A DNA stretch of 64,000 nucleotides from Tomocerus qinae. Its lineage: Eukaryota > Arthropoda > Collembola > Entomobryomorpha > Tomoceridae. The stretch lies in the NCBI GenBank assembly GCA_020055645.1, contig CM034549.1:33751930-33815929 (forward strand), in the 5' to 3' direction. Below the pieces are notes generated by a model. It saw nothing but the letters and a program-made list of their open reading frames with translations. It did no database searches and was not told the DNA's origin. The position numbers and the translations under genes are program-made. Shown here one piece after another: positions 1-14,700 of the stretch; positions within the stretch are counted from its first letter, which is position 1, and each line of letters opens with the position of its first letter.

Positions 1-3000
1 TAAGAACATTACTAAAGGCAAGGGAGCGGGGAGCCAAAAACTTGACCCAGCCAAATCCGAGACTTATTGGTCTGAAAATACCAAAAATCAGATTCTAATG
101 CCCCTCCCCTCCTGGCTTGGTATTGCTATACTGAGTGAGGAGGGAGAGTGTGACACTTACTTTTCTGTAGGGACTCCGGTCTTAAGTCCACCCACTTCAA
201 CTGACATTGTAAATATCTATTCACAGGGTAAACTGTACAAATATCGGAGACTATTCCGACCGCACTAGTTACACATACTCAATGAAATTACTAGGAAACC
301 TAAGAGTGAGCCTGTGAAATTCCTCCTGGACTTATACCTAGGTACCGATAGTGTTGGTGGTGGGAGAATGTTCAGTCAGGCAATTGAGATTCAATTTAAT
401 TGTGCGGTTGACTGCGGAATAGAAACTGAGGCAGTCAGCCAGAATAGGATTTGACCTGAGTAAATAAAAAATGGAATTCATGCCGCCTTTGAATTTTAAT
501 ATAAGACAATAAATGTGATTCCGTGAAGTGTATTCAGCAGAGAACAGAATGCTGCAATGTAGTCCTATTATTTACAAATACAGACAATTATTAACACTTG
601 TGTCGGAAACAGTAGAAGGAACAATTAACCCTAGCTCTCCCGCAATCACACTTTTGTGAATTAGAATTTCCCAATAGTAATAATTGGTTTGTGATTTCGA
701 GATTGTCCTCATTTGCATTTTGCATTCTTAACATTAGCCTTCACCAACTTATTCAAAATATAAAATTGAGTCTGGAATCTAAACAATTAAACATCTTTAT
801 CTGCATAACTTGTGAACCTATTTCTTTCTAGTGTACTATTGCATAGTTTTGCGATATTCAATGTTGTTTGACACGGCAAAATAACTTGCAATTCAAAGTA
901 TCACAGACAGTCTATTGGCATTATAATACGACTAGGCTCAGTTGTAAATTGCCAATGTGTATATTGTGGAAGGTCTATGGTTAACAATCTGAACACTATA
1001 ATAGTGTTTTTTATGGCATTTCAAGTTAGATTTAAATGATCAGTGCCTATAACAGACATTTTACGACCACCAACACACTTCTGTCTCTCTGCATGATGGG
1101 TTTGTTGTTGTAACTCTCCCTGGATTTCATATATGTATATCCCTATCTCCTCGAAGTGCCTCAAACTGTCATTTCGAATCTTTTATTACTCCTGAGAGTA
1201 AACAAAATGATTTCTAATTGCAAGTAATTGAGACCTTAGTGAGTGTAGTAGTAAAGTGAGTGAGCATCGGAATTTCTGTCGGGTTGTTCACCCCTTCTGC
1301 CCTCCCTTCGGTCGGCATCCTTCGCCTCTTACCTCATTCCATCCATTGAGTATGAACAATCACATTGTAAACCTATTTTAAATTGATTTGTTTTCAGAGA
1401 GCTTGGCACAAATTATGTTTATAGATCAACCTCTCTGCATGTCTGTCGTTTGTTCTGCAACTTTTATACTGATGACTGACTCTCAATCCTTCTACATCCT
1501 TTATTATTACTTATTTAATGATTTAATTGTTCTTGATAATGAAAATGGTCAGCATCAATTAGGACATCACGTCCAGTTATAAATCATAACAGCAATAATG
1601 TGCCCTGTCCTAATTAATTATGCCATTTTATCCATTAGGGCTAGTCATTTTGACAAAATATTTTTTCAGAAAGACTCTGATGTTTGATCTTTTTCAAGTA
1701 GATTTAATTATATAATTATTTCGGAAGGGGGTTAATCCTGGCCCAGGCTCATTTTCCATATTCTGATCTCATATACAACAGAGAGCATCGATTAATGCAT
1801 GCATCGATGCATGGCAATTGTTTTAATTGTACCCCTGAAAGGGTCTATGTAAACTTCGACGGTACACACTTCACAGCTAAAATTGACTAGCTATCCCTAA
1901 GGTGTTATCACAGTATCACAGCCAGTATTTAATTGGCTATGAAGTCCTTACTCCATAATAAAATACCATTGCAGGGTAAATGTGAAGAACAACCTCACAG
2001 AAGTTTGAAGAAGATAGAAGAAGATGATTAGATTGCCTATCTTGGAGTTCCTTCATTCTTAAAGCCTCAATTTACTCTCATGAAATTATTTCTGATAGCC
2101 ACTTCTGTATGGGAAGGTTAGGTTAGGTTAATTGGGAATAGGATTATTCAGGCTGCCATCCGTTTGGCGAATTTTATTTTCACAAATAGGTCCGTGTGTG
2201 ATAATAATGAAAGTCAATGTCATTGGCAGAGAAAGATATTCCTCTGCAGATTATGATGACGAATTAAGATGACATTGCGAATTCTGTAACACCCAAAAAC
2301 TATTCATGTCTCTCCCTTGGCATTAGCTTTCTTCATTTGGAGTGACAGATAGCTACATATACATAGGTATAACTAAATACGTGGCTGACAATGATAACTG
2401 ACACATACAACTCAAATATGTCTTTCCTTGAGGCTACAAAGGAATGATTGACCTGTACACAATTCAGCCCCAACTATCAATTATTTATTTATAGTTTATA
2501 CTATAATGTTGATTTGCTAATTAATACAATTCATTTCCTACCTATGCCATATTATTATGCTGTAAATAAGCCTTGGCGATGTTAAATTGAAACCCTTCGA
2601 ACGGTTTTAGCGAAGTAATCAAAATGGCCAATGTGATCCTGCTACCAAGGTTTGTTTTTACAAGTTCAGTGCGACAAAAAAGTCCTGTGCGTCATCTTTC
2701 GCTATGTACTTAATAGCTCTTTAACCGGATTACAAACGTAGTGTACATTTTCAATATCAAAATTGTATCGCTCATCTGCTGTTTGAAAAATCTGTAAAAG
2801 TAGAAACAATTTTGACTAATTGGACTTGTTCCTCTAGTCTCTGGAGTTCTTGTTCAAGGTTTACTATTGGTCTCTCTACAAATTCCCCACCCCAGAATTT
2901 TTAGTTATTTCGCACATCTGGTAAAGAAATGATATAATATTATGTCATGTAGCCATGTCATTGCTGCCTGACTACACCATACCATGGTAATTGGTACAAG

Positions 3001-6000
3001 ATGTGATTAAACTCTCCATCGGGCAGTGTGTTCACCATAAAAACTTTTGCATTATGTCATTTTGTGTGGATAAGGGAATAGCAAAAAGCATTTTTTTCTT
3101 ATTCTACATTCTCTTCCTTCCTTCCTTCCTTCTTTCCAAGCAAGCGAGTGGTTTGGCAGTAGTCCAGAGAAGGCAAGAACAGGAAGTAAAGTGTACACGT
3201 AACGTGCACAGGTCAGACAACTATTACACCACAATCAGTCGATGAGGTACCCCGACCGATGTGAAATGTATATCACAAGTAGATATAAGTAGAGTACAGA
3301 GTACATGCATATAATATTACAGTTTGCACGAGTGAAGCATGCACTGCTAATTAATAAATAGATGGAAAGTATTGGAAAGTGTGCGTCTTAACTACCGAAA
3401 GATATTGAGTATCACTCCAATAAATTGAGGAATTCCCCCTTTCACATTTACTACACTTTCATTTCATTTTTACAACAACGCCAAGTCCACACACTCAAAC
3501 AATTCCTACTATAGGTACTCGATTCTCTATCAATATCAATCACCCACCCCCACCCCAGCCCAACACAATAGTAATTAATAATAATATAATATCGTCAGAG
3601 AGCGGGAATGATAGTCGCCCCCGAGATTTTGAGTTATTAAGTGGGGAAATATTGGCGGGGTGAAATGGTCCGCCAAATTGTATTGTTAGGTTGTGTAGAA
3701 TATAAATAGGTATGGAGATAATTGAGATAGTTAGTTCTGGTTTAAATGTACTAGAGAAGAAGGATGCGATCACTTGCTTTGGGTACATTAACCTTGTAAA
3801 CTACTCTGCACTCATTCAAAGGACTTCCTTTATCGAGGTTAAGATTAAGACGTGTATTGCTAGCTCCTATCCATCTCCTCCTGCCTAGATGTATTTCATG
3901 TCAGTAGTACTATTTACAACCAGAGCATCATCTGTTTCTCAACTACTGATCATTGACCCTTCACATTATATATAGCAATACTTCCTATAATAATATACAT
4001 ATACTGCATATATTCACTCCGTCTCGTTTCTAAATCCATTTTAACCCATTTTTGACTTTGACAAAAATGTCCTAAATTGTTTCATCGGACGCCTATAGAT
4101 TGTATCTCTATGTTTGATCTAGGAATTGTAGTATAATATACTTGTTCTGAAGAACTTGACAATAAAGCTATATGATTTGAATTGTATACTATTGTATGGT
4201 TGAAATATTCGACCAGAAAAAATCTCTTTATATAAGATGGGGGATGTCCGCGTCAGTGACTCCCTTTCAGACATTTCCGTCTCATAACTGATAATCCAGG
4301 GAGTGGATCTAGCAGTTCAGCAGACTCGATTGGAGATAGTAAGGAAGACCCTTAACTACATGCAGAAGTATGAAATGGTGTGTGGGGCATCGGTGGATGA
4401 AGAAAATGAAGATGATGTACATTGCTACAGGAGGAATGGAGGACACAGCTGTATGGGTATAGGGATGGATGACAATAAAGAGTGCATTTAAGTGTGGGCA
4501 TACATCGATAATATAGTGGAGTGAACGGTCGGGGGAGGAGACGGAAGATATCATACCATGCACTCCGGAGAATTCCTCCCACTTCCAGACCTTCTTCCTG
4601 GAAGTTGCAATAAGGGTATCTCGTGTCACTCTAAAGGGCTCAATCTGAGAACAAAACTGAAAATCTATATTTTCTTGGAGCAATTGGACGATAAAAAGAT
4701 GGACAGGAGAAAGCTATAAATCAAACTTCCGCTACTTGATTTATAACCTAATCATTCACTTATGTGTACTCAGAAGTGTCATGCAAACACACCTATATAT
4801 ACTATAACAGATATAGTAGTAATGAGTAATAAATCTCCACTCCAGATTAATCAGAATGACTTAAAATTTCTGTTACCAATACAGATTAATAATGGATTTA
4901 ACATTTATTTATTAGTCATACATATCGAATGCACAAGCCAAATGCCGAAACTAAATTTATACGTCTATCTAAAGAAATCTTTGTATCCCTTTAGTATTTC
5001 CACGCTACCTACCACAAACGGAAGTTCTTAAGAACCACATGACAGTTGTTTGCTTGTAATCCATCTTTGGTGAATTAATTATAACTACTTTCACTAACTA
5101 GTAACTATATACTCCGCTAAATGAAGGATGATTAGGATGTGTGTGGAGTGAGTACTCCATTATAAAGATAAGGTTATCTGTCAAAAGCGGAGATAGGATT
5201 CTATTAAATAAGACTATCTCTCTCCAACTCTTCCCCCACACATGCTACACATTGCTCAATAATACAAACTGACACAATCCAGTTAATATTATAGGGATGC
5301 AAATAACTATAGATCATTCATCCTTCCTCCCTTCCTCACCACTGAGCTACGTTATCTCGGATCTATTTAGAACCATTTATTAATTACATTTAGCTATAAT
5401 ATTATGATTCAATAGAAATCTATAATCTATCTATACTATTATTGTAAGACTTCCCTAGACCGAAAGATGTGTTGAACCGAATCTTTCCATCATGATTATA
5501 AATTAGTAGTAGTAGAACTGTGCTGGTTATATGTGATGTTGTAGTTTGTGCACTATTTTGTGATAATGTCTTTGAAACATCGCATATCCTTCAAGAAGAT
5601 AGAATTCAGGCAGTCACCGCGTGTATCAACAACCCCGTCTCTATCTACGAATGTTGGTATTAAGTATTATCTCATCATGGGGAGAGATTTAGCTCTTCAC
5701 TTTATGGAGTATTAATTAATACCTTAGTTAGCCAATAATGTTATGCAGTGAGATGAAATTGCAGAGTGTGTGGCAGAAGGTAGTCTTTGAGTGTGGAAGA
5801 GATAGTAAGTATGATGGGGATGAATGTCAGAGATCTGAGCTACTTATAAATGTAAAGACACTTGAAGTGACAACAACTACGCAACTTGCCACTGCTAAAC
5901 TAATTCCTTCGAATAAGTCATTTCGAATATCAGTAGTGGCAGCATAAGGGAGGGAGAGAGGGAGGGGGATTATGGCTGGGGATCAGTTCACTGACTGAAC

Positions 6001-7290
6001 TACTCAAAGTACATTCAACCTTCACGACGAAAAGGAAGCCAACCCATGACATGGTTTCCTTCTTCTTTCGGAAGTAGATTTTCTACAAACACACTTACCT
6101 CATCTCACTTATCTCATCATCATCTGTCTCATAGTCTCATCCCACCACTACACTCAACTGATTTATAGAACTATACTATCTATACCATTATATTATTTAT
6201 ATTCATTACAAACTGAACGAGTGACCAAGCTAATTTTTATTTAATTATTTGGAAACGAAAATACAACGTTTAAACAGAATTTATCAACACACTTGCTATC
6301 GTTTATTATTATTAATTCGTGGTATTCACCACATCAAATGCATGTCTCCACTTTGCCAGTCCACTAGTACTTCACCCAGATTGCTCATCTATGCCCTTCA
6401 TCTGCTAAGTTTTTGACATCCCAATTCTTATTGGTTATAAATTACATCAAATGAACACCAGAGCAAGACAAAGATGCAGAGCATATTATATAGTAGTATA
6501 TACTACGTCCGTAAGTTATCGTCAGAGTCACAGATAACTATAAGTGTAAGTGTAACTAAAAATAATAAGCAAGTGGCTGGTTCTGGATGGACGGGGATTA
6601 CTGGCAGTTCTCAAGTCATTGCACAGATCAACGTTGGCCACCAATTTCCATCAAAAACATTGCTCCCAAAACGGACTTTACCGAATCCACTTGGTGCCTA
6701 AAGAAGGGTAACTGTTTTGAGGTACCAATGCAGTTGCCAACAACTTTAAATCTTTCCCGCCACAAATTCTCGACTTTGTCTACAACTAGCATCATACTTG
6801 GAAACAGTTAATGTTGGCCTTCAGGCAATTTCCATAGTCAATTTACAGAAATCGGGTAGAAATTGCATGTAGGAAGGAGTCTGTGCCATTGATTTGAATA
6901 CTCTCAGAATGCCCTTGATCTTCACAACCATTTGCCATTCGTTTCAGTTATTGGATGTGTGTGGGGTGGGAGTCAAGTTAGGTTATTAAAAGTTTATTTA
7001 GTGCTTGCTTTGAGTGTAGACTACTGACCTGTTGCGTTGATTCTGTGTGAATAGCCAAACGCTCTCAAGGGCTGACACCAACTCATCGTAGTAATGCATT
7101 GCACTATATAATGTAGTCACTCTGTCCCTTATACGAGGGTGAACTGATAGTAGTAAATATACTTATAAAAGGCGGGTAGTGGTCAGTGCCGGGCAGGAGG
7201 TACACATCATACTATAATACTACACAAGAAGATTGATCACTGAAATACTTCCTCTGTATTGAATGGTGTATTGAAGGAGTAGATAAATAG
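1..7290. other. Non-coding AT-rich region, no supported gene
   Basis: No frame here is longer than about 130 codons, and none shows a domain or a convincing exon with splice sites. Small visible items are a 16-bp perfect palindrome (CATGCATCGATGCATG) at 1798-1813, a short TTAGG-type run near 2117-2132, and a possible LINE-like 3' tail near 4140-4185. The frame at 4303-4491 is open but unrecognised and could be chance. Read as intergenic or intronic DNA. Confidence 0.6.
4130..4186 (+). mobile_element. Possible LINE-type 3' end (fragment)
   Basis: An AATAAA signal inside GACAATAAAGCTAT is followed at once by TGATTTGAATTG, a short TGATT-like repeat. Many arthropod jockey/CR1-type LINEs end with an AATAAA and a short TTGATT-like tandem tail. 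No reverse transcriptase frame is visible upstream, so at most this is a 5'-truncated stub. It may be chance in AT-rich DNA. Confidence 0.2.
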
Positions 7291-7295
7291 ATAGC

Positions 7296-7404
7296 TGGAT
7301 GGATGGATGGATGGATGGAGTGTGTGTGTGTGTGGGGAGAGAGAGAGAGAGAGATGCGAGTGGTGTGTGTGGATGGAAGAGACTGAGTGAAGAAGAAGAA
7401 GAAG
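7296..7404. repeat. Compound microsatellite (TGGA)n (TG)n (GA)n (GAA)n
   Basis: Six TGGA units (7296-7319) run into TG repeats (7320-7334), then GA repeats (7337-7354), and after a short gap GAA repeats (about 7389-7404). The reverse frame spells serine- and histidine-rich low-complexity peptides; those frames are by-products. Confidence 0.9.
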
Positions 7405-10400
7405 ATGACATGAGTCAAAGTCAACTGGAGATGTGGATGTGAATGGCAAGCAAAATGAAGCCTAACCAATGCAATGTCAGACTCATCTGATGTGATGTGA
7501 TGTGAATACAATGAAAATGCAGATTTCTTCTGATGTAAGTTCCCCCAGCCCTGCACACACAACCACAACTCGTTTACATTCGGGACATTATACCATACCA
7601 CTTACTACTCCATGTAATAGTTACACCTTATTATTATGACTTCTCTGTCTACAGGGTTTCCCAACATCTACTCTACACAGCTAAACTAAACCTCTTCCAC
7701 TATACCATCCATTTCAACTCTGTGGCCCAATTTTTTTTACAAAATCCCCCACCTTCTTCCTTTTTATCTAATATCAAGGATCCTATTCTCAAACTGGATA
7801 CGAAAACAATATCATCACATATAAAACTATTCTTAGATAAATGTACAATAAAAGTCGAGAGTTGTTGCCTAGATGCATTATACGCACATGTTAAATAATA
7901 CAATCCAATCTATTACAGAAACCCCATTCTGAGAGAGAGTTTTTCGAAAATCAACTACTAAATGTTGTTGCTCAACCATTCAGTACTGGTGGTCTAGTAA
8001 TTATGCAAGCTAAGATGTCCAGTTGGAGAACTGGAGACTTTCTTTTAGGAGAGTCCTTCCTTTAAGTGAATAGGTATAATGTGTAGTGTTAAAGTAGAGA
8101 GAGGCAACATGCGTTTAAGGGAGACCTTGTATTGGATGGGCATGCAAAAGAGTTTTATGTCGTAGAAGTCAGCTAGTTCTTTGTATTGTGCAGTCTATCA
8201 ACTCTATCTCTGTGTACTCTACTTGGGTTACTTACATTTAAATTTTTGAGACAGGCAGGTATACAAGTTGTACTACTTAATAGATCTATTCAGCTAAGTA
8301 GATAGATGCTTGCATATACATCTTATTATGACATGGCATGCATGGACTGGATGGAGGAATGACTTTTTCCCTCTGCTTAATTCAATACTTTTTAGTTTGG
8401 TCGACTCGTTTGACTTTGACTATTCCTCTCTTGCCACACAACATTATGTAACCACTCCACTCACAATATTAGTCCATCCATTTTTATTTTTAACATAACA
8501 TAACTCCATCTACACACATACATAATATAGCCATTAACTTATTTGCAAGCGACCTCAAAATTCAATGCCATGCACAGATTCAATGAATTTAAATGATGAT
8601 GATTGTCAGATTCGGAAGCATTTTAATCCTTTTCAGTGAATCTCTTGAGATATGTCGAATATCCAGATTGACTGGTATTTTTAACTACTTACCTAAGTCG
8701 TTTCTCCAGAAATTTCAGAGAATTCGGAATTCCCAATCTCAGCTGTTTGTTAGCGAGAACCCGTAAGAATGGATACTGGTTATACCATACCATGTATGTA
8801 CTATCTAATTATTTATAACCAGTACTATAAAACGGGTGGAAAATAACTATGCATACCTGCTGTATGTATTCATAACTCTAATTAAATTCAATAATGATAT
8901 TCACCATCGGGATTTTAATCAGGAAAATTACACTTTGTCTGTGTAGTAGAAACTATATTTGAAGACTAAAGCTACTTGAATCAACACTTTCAAATTTCAA
9001 TTTCAAAAATGCATGGAAAGGATTTAAATCCGCTAGCGGGAATTTTCACCTATCCGAGATTGAAAACCAAGTATATTAAAATAATATTAATCGTAGGTGG
9101 CACGCACATGCGCAGAGGATTTCCAATTCATGTGAATAATCCATTTAAGCTGATTTAAATCCTCACCGTGCATACGTACGTAGAACATGTAGATGTGATG
9201 CACTTCCATGCTGAGTCTATCAATCTCTTTTTACAAAAGTTTCTATGGGTAGGCAGGATAGGATAGGTATGTGTTGTGTACTATTTAGTAAGTAAGTGAG
9301 TACGTAGAAGATGAGGTAAGACGTCTTCGTCATCCACCAAGCTATGCTAAAGAGTGGCTAAAGTAAGCTGAGACTCAGCAGACAAGGTAAGTCAAGGGTA
9401 AATGACTTCTGCACTGCACATCCATCTATTATAGTAATACAGATAGAGATTCGCCTCCTACTTACTGCAACTTGTTTTCTATGTGCCACTATCTCACTCA
9501 CTCACTCACTCACTCACACAATAAGGACTACTTACATAAAATTTACTTACCTATCTAAGTAGCATAGGCAGTTTGCCGAGCTACTACTCATTTAACTAGT
9601 ACATACTTACTTAGCAGCCACTGTCAACCACAACACTTAAAAAATACCTCGGACCATACAAATAATAATTATGATTCCTTTATCCAGCTGCAACTATGTT
9701 AATTTAATTTCAGCTTGACCTCCACACACTACTACAACGACAAGCAATGTATCGTAAGGAAATCTTTTGGTGGTCAAAATGCCCCCTAGAATTTTTAATT
9801 TTAAGAGAGATAAATATATTTAAATTTAAATTTTGATCTACTTGAGACACTCTTTGGACCCAAAGAGCTGGATATCGTCTGGCCAGTTGTACCACTGTGA
9901 CACTATAGCACCTTCTCCGAATTTCAATTCTTAATGTGCCGTTTTTAATTTTTAGACATTATTCCTCTATTTGTGGTTGTGGAATTATACTTCATGATGG
10001 TAGGTACGTATAAAATGGAGACATTATTATTCCCTCCTGGAAAATGAGATGTGGCTCGGCAGTTGGTTTGGTGCATAGAGAACTGAGTAGTGGGATAATG
10101 GCACTGGCAGGCAGGGCTGCTGCTGACTAAAGCTCTTTCCAGGTAATGCAAAAAGTATATCAGTGCTAAATCTCAACTGACTTACCTGCTGAGCCACTAA
10201 CAAAGCCCAATAACTAACACTAACATATCCATATAGAATACTTATTCAACACCACACATATTCATGCATGTAGTTGTTGTGGCCACGAAGCCTGGGTTTT
10301 AAGCATAATTTATTGTCTGTTCGTAAAAACCTACATAATGTATATAATATATAGATGCATAATATTGTAAAGATGCAGATGGGAGTGAGTGACGTAAGAA

Positions 10401-11243
10401 GAGAGGATGATGAATGCCATGTCCATCCATCTATTTAACAAAAACTGGTACATGACATATAGGCTTAAGTATTAAAAATTATAATTGGCAGTCTGTCCAC
10501 CTCAACTCTATACCCTCCATCCACTCCTACCCTACGTACGTCGTATTGATACCGAAAGAGAGAGAGACATTAATATATCTACCTATAAAGATAGTAACTA
10601 TATAACAAGTGGAGCAAGTGCATAGATAGAGCAAACCGTTTCTGACTTCTGCATGCATACAACTAAACTACCCTATTTAACCGCTGTTGCCCAAGACGCA
10701 ATTCGAAACATCTTTCCACCGAAACAATCTCCAGCCCCAGTGTCATTATCCTAAAATAGGTCAAAGGTGATGACCATATCGTGATTATTGGCTATACAAA
10801 TTGCATCATTAAGAACTGGAGCAAGTCATTTGTTTCAATTGACAACAACGATATTCTCTTTTGGTTGAGACTCCTTCCCTGCTGGTCTGTACATACAATA
10901 CTAAATATTATACTGGTTGTTGTAAACTATGTGCGCTAGAAATCGTCGAAATAAAACCCAGACCCATACCGACCGACAAATAAACCGATGGAATTATGCA
11001 ATGCGCATGCTCCACTTGGTGTTTTTCTTATAGCAATGATATCATGTCAAAACATTGTCGTGGCATTTGATGGACATCATTAAATTGACTGTCCAATGCA
11101 TCTTCCTGGAATAGTACCGATATCATATTTAAAGTGCATTAGGATGCATGAAAAATGATCTTCCTCATGTGTAGATAGGAAGTAGATAGGAAATAGCCTT
11201 TCCATAAACAAACACGACTTTATCCATATCAGCTAGATACTCT
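7405..11243. other. Non-coding AT-rich region with a CTCA microsatellite
   Basis: Nothing gene-like is supported. A tetranucleotide run of CTCA/ACTC units lies at about 9492-9518. Short frames here have no recognisable content and no splice context. Confidence 0.6.
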
Positions 11244-11250
11244 TCCTTCC

Positions 11251-11584
11251 CAGGCATACAGAAAATGTTTTTCTGCCCGGTAACCAAAATATTTTGGGCT
11301 TCCCTTTTCGGGCAGCCAAAAAGCTGCCTGACCGGTAACCAGGTTAGGGCAGCCATAAATCGTTGCCTGCCCGGTAACTACGTTAGGTCTTGGGTTCGCA
11401 AGTCCACATTTGTTATTATAAAATCTGTTCAGTCGGGCAGTGCTTCGCGCTGCCTGTCCGTTTTTATCAAATTACGAGGGCTGCCTGCCCGATTTTACAA
11501 AATTACTGCCCGCCGGGCGGGCAGCGCTTCGCGCTGCCTTCCCGGTAACGAGGTTACCGAAAAATTACATTTTCTGTATGCCTG
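11251..11584. mobile_element. Miniature inverted-repeat element, 7-bp target duplication
   Basis: A 334-bp element is bounded by inverted CAGGCATACAGAAAATG ends, the left at 11251 and the right ending at 11584. It is flanked by the identical 7-mer TCCTTCC at 11244-11250 and 11585-11591. The interior is richer in GC than its surroundings. It repeats CCCGGTAAC-type blocks and holds GCTTCGCGC palindromes at about 11450 and 11525. No transposase is encoded; the 130-codon frame across it is a by-product. The superfamily is not assigned: 7 bp is unusual, and hAT would give 8. Confidence 0.75.
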
Positions 11585-11720
11585 TCCTTCCGTTTGGAGA
11601 GATTTAGTTGCAATGACAGATATGGTATGGCAAATAACCACCTGTATCATTACCTAATTATTATACATATGCGTACTACTAACAGACATCCTCTGAAAGT
11701 CTCTGCCCTCCTGAAATGGA

Positions 11721-11782
11721 GGTCTAGGTACTGAATATCGACCCTATGCACATGCATAGGGTCTATATTCAGTACCTAGACC
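11721..11782. repeat. 62-nt near-perfect hairpin
   Basis: Two 30-nt arms (11721-11750 and 11753-11782) are reverse complements with one mismatch, separated by a 2-nt loop. The loop is too short for a normal microRNA precursor. It is more likely a recent palindromic duplication or a transposon-end relic. Confidence 0.8.
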
Positions 11783-14700
11783 AGTACTCAGTTTTTCCAG
11801 TGAACTCTATTCAAATGCACATCAAATTAGAATAGCATTCGTTTTCTGCAATTAATATATGGCAATTGCTGAGCTAAGATATATTTTCTGCAATTTGCAT
11901 AATTCTAATTGGGTTATTTAATCTTCAATGTTGGCACCTTGATATGCTTTGGAGATTGATTGGTGTGTTTAGAAAGAAACCAAGTTTGTCTGGTATTAAT
12001 ATGGTAGAGATGAGCAGTTAAATGAGTTGGGTTACTAGTTGAGTACATTAGTGGAGTGAGTTTGAGTTGAGTGACTGAAGAGTGTTATTGTATGATAGCA
12101 AACGAGCGAGTGAGTTGTTACGTTGTTTTTAGTGTGTCAGTTAACCTACCTACCTACTTCCACTTCACTCAGTGCTACATCCACAATAATAATACGACTA
12201 CAAAACACTTTAAAACCCTTCATTCCTACCAAGTCACTCCGCATGGAACTCTTCATCTTCAATAATCACGTTCATCTTGCATGTCAGGTCAGTCTCCCGA
12301 CTTGATCATTACCAACTCAAATCTTCTAATAGGATCTGAATTCAAAATGATTTAAAAATTCTGCCATTTAATTTATTCTACTGAATTGTCATATCCCGTT
12401 TCAAATTCAGACTCTACAAATATTTCTTTATATATATTATTGCTGTTCGGATTGGATCAATTAAGGAAGGTGGTAAGATACTTACTTAAGATAGTATTTG
12501 CTGTATATATTAACTGGACTCCCTACTAGTTGACTCTTTTGTGTTTATTTAGGTGTCATTGCATTATTGAGAGTCATGTTATGCATTAGAAGAGTTACGT
12601 TGGAGGGAGCAGGGAGGGTGGTATTGCTACATAGATAGAATTATTTATTTATGTGGAGTAGTCAAGAGTAGAAGATTATTTAGTAAAGGGCCATTAAATA
12701 AGTGAGTGAGTGTAAGTACAGAGTGAGTGAGTGAGATTCAACTATAGTAATATTACATCAGAATAAGTAAAGTAGGTAAGAAGATAAAAGTTACTACTTA
12801 AGACTATGCTATAATAATATACTATAGTATATAGTATAGTATAGTGTATAATATACTATAATAATACGGTATATAGTATAGTAGTAACTAAGTAAGTAAG
12901 TAAGTGAGTGAGTGAGTGAGTGAGTGAGTGAGTGTCAGTTGGTTACTAAATACAAGTTCCTATTTGATGTAGGCCACTTGGTTGAATGACCCGTTAGTTA
13001 GCTCAGCTTTGCCATAAAAACTCCTTTTGTCTCCTCCATCTTCATCCACTCTACTCTCATCAGCTCAATTCTCTCCCTCCACGCACAATATGCCTTAATC
13101 ACAAGAAGATGGGCACTCCAGGTGCATAATCTATCTATCTCCACTCTCCTGATACAAATTGACCAACTCAGATGGAAATTGGTGCAGATTTGCTCTCTGC
13201 AAATATTTTTCCAAAACGTGGTTAAGAAATCCTCTGAAGAACTGGGGAAATCACATAGAATCCAATGCTTTCCCAAACACTGCTTACTGTGCTTAAAGAA
13301 AGTCTGGATTCAACTTGGATTGGTATGATGCCATGTCAGCAATGTCAATTCCACTTGATTACTCGGTAATAATATCCCCTGAGGTATAAGTATAGTTACA
13401 TTGCTTATCTAACTTAACTGGATATTACGTGGACACTGACTGAATAACCGATCATAAAGATGCAGCAAGGAATATACTCCGATGCAATTAAAATGTGAAC
13501 GAACTCAGCGCAGTTTTACTGCTACATACCCCATATACATATTAACATGATTAGCTATTCTTAATGGCTAAAAAATAATTACAAAATTGAGGACAAATCC
13601 ATCCCAGAGTGAGTTATTATTATTTTGGTTTACATAATTTTTTGTTTACGCTTTTATCTTTTTACCGAACGCAGCCGTGCAGCCGAACGCAAAAGTTAAA
13701 ATTGATATTTCGACATTACGATCCAAAAATATGAAATTGTTGATCAAATCGCCTAAAAGCATCACTTCAGTGTCTTTTTGCAGAAAAGTGTAATAGGGTG
13801 GGTGTGTAGTGGAAGGAGCAATAAAGGAGAGTGGGTATACACAGCTGGGTCTTGCTCGAATCAGCGAGATGAGATTTTTATTAGTGGAACGATGTGATGC
13901 AAGTCTGAGAAGACGAGGGTTAAGGTACTCGAGATCCGTGTTGCCTTCACCTTTCGTGCTAAGGTCGACTTGCAATTGCTTTGCCAACATTTTTTGCTCC
14001 CGACCTCCTCCTCCTCTACAACTCAACGGATCATCCTAAACCGTCTTTTTGGAATTCCTTCAATCTGCATTCGTTAGACCAAGAATAGGAAGCCCTTAAT
14101 ATAGACTGAGACTATGGAGAAGAGTTTGTGAACCTTTCGATTGGTATTTGCATGCGGGTGCGTGACCATAGCAGAAGAACGGACGACGACGTGTGCTGCA
14201 TGGCTGAGTATCGCTCTCGAGTATTACATTCAAAGGTTTCCAACATTTCCTTTTGGAAGACGCAGGTCAAAATAGAGTGGGGATAGGGAAAGTGGGAAAC
14301 AACGCCAAAAACGCAAATATTTGTGCTTATTGTCCATGTTAGGTTTGTTTGAGGCATTTGGTGAGGTGATGATGGGTGGTGGTTGGGAATGTGGGAAAGA
14401 GTGAAGTGAACAACCCTGAGTGACTGGCTGTCTGGGATGTTGTTGGCTTATCTGCTGGAACGAAATAATTAGCTGGAAGAGAGGAGTCATTTATTCCACT
14501 GGAGTCAACAACCACTCTCAACCTCAGTTCATCCCATTCTAAGCAAACACATTTAATTACAGTTCTAGTATAACCACCAACAAACTCGGGGACAATGCCC
14601 AACGGATTTCACCCGACTCAATGATACTTTTATCGATGTCATCCATGTAGTGTTGATGTTGTCTGTGATTTTTGCATGGAATGAGGATTTGGTCACCGCT

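Noticed and set aside
4303-4491. Possible exon encoding a 62-residue peptide
   Set aside because: No convincing splice sites or domain; length expected by chance.
11721-11782. microRNA precursor
   Set aside because: A 2-nt loop and nearly perfect 30-nt arms do not fit Drosha/Dicer substrates.
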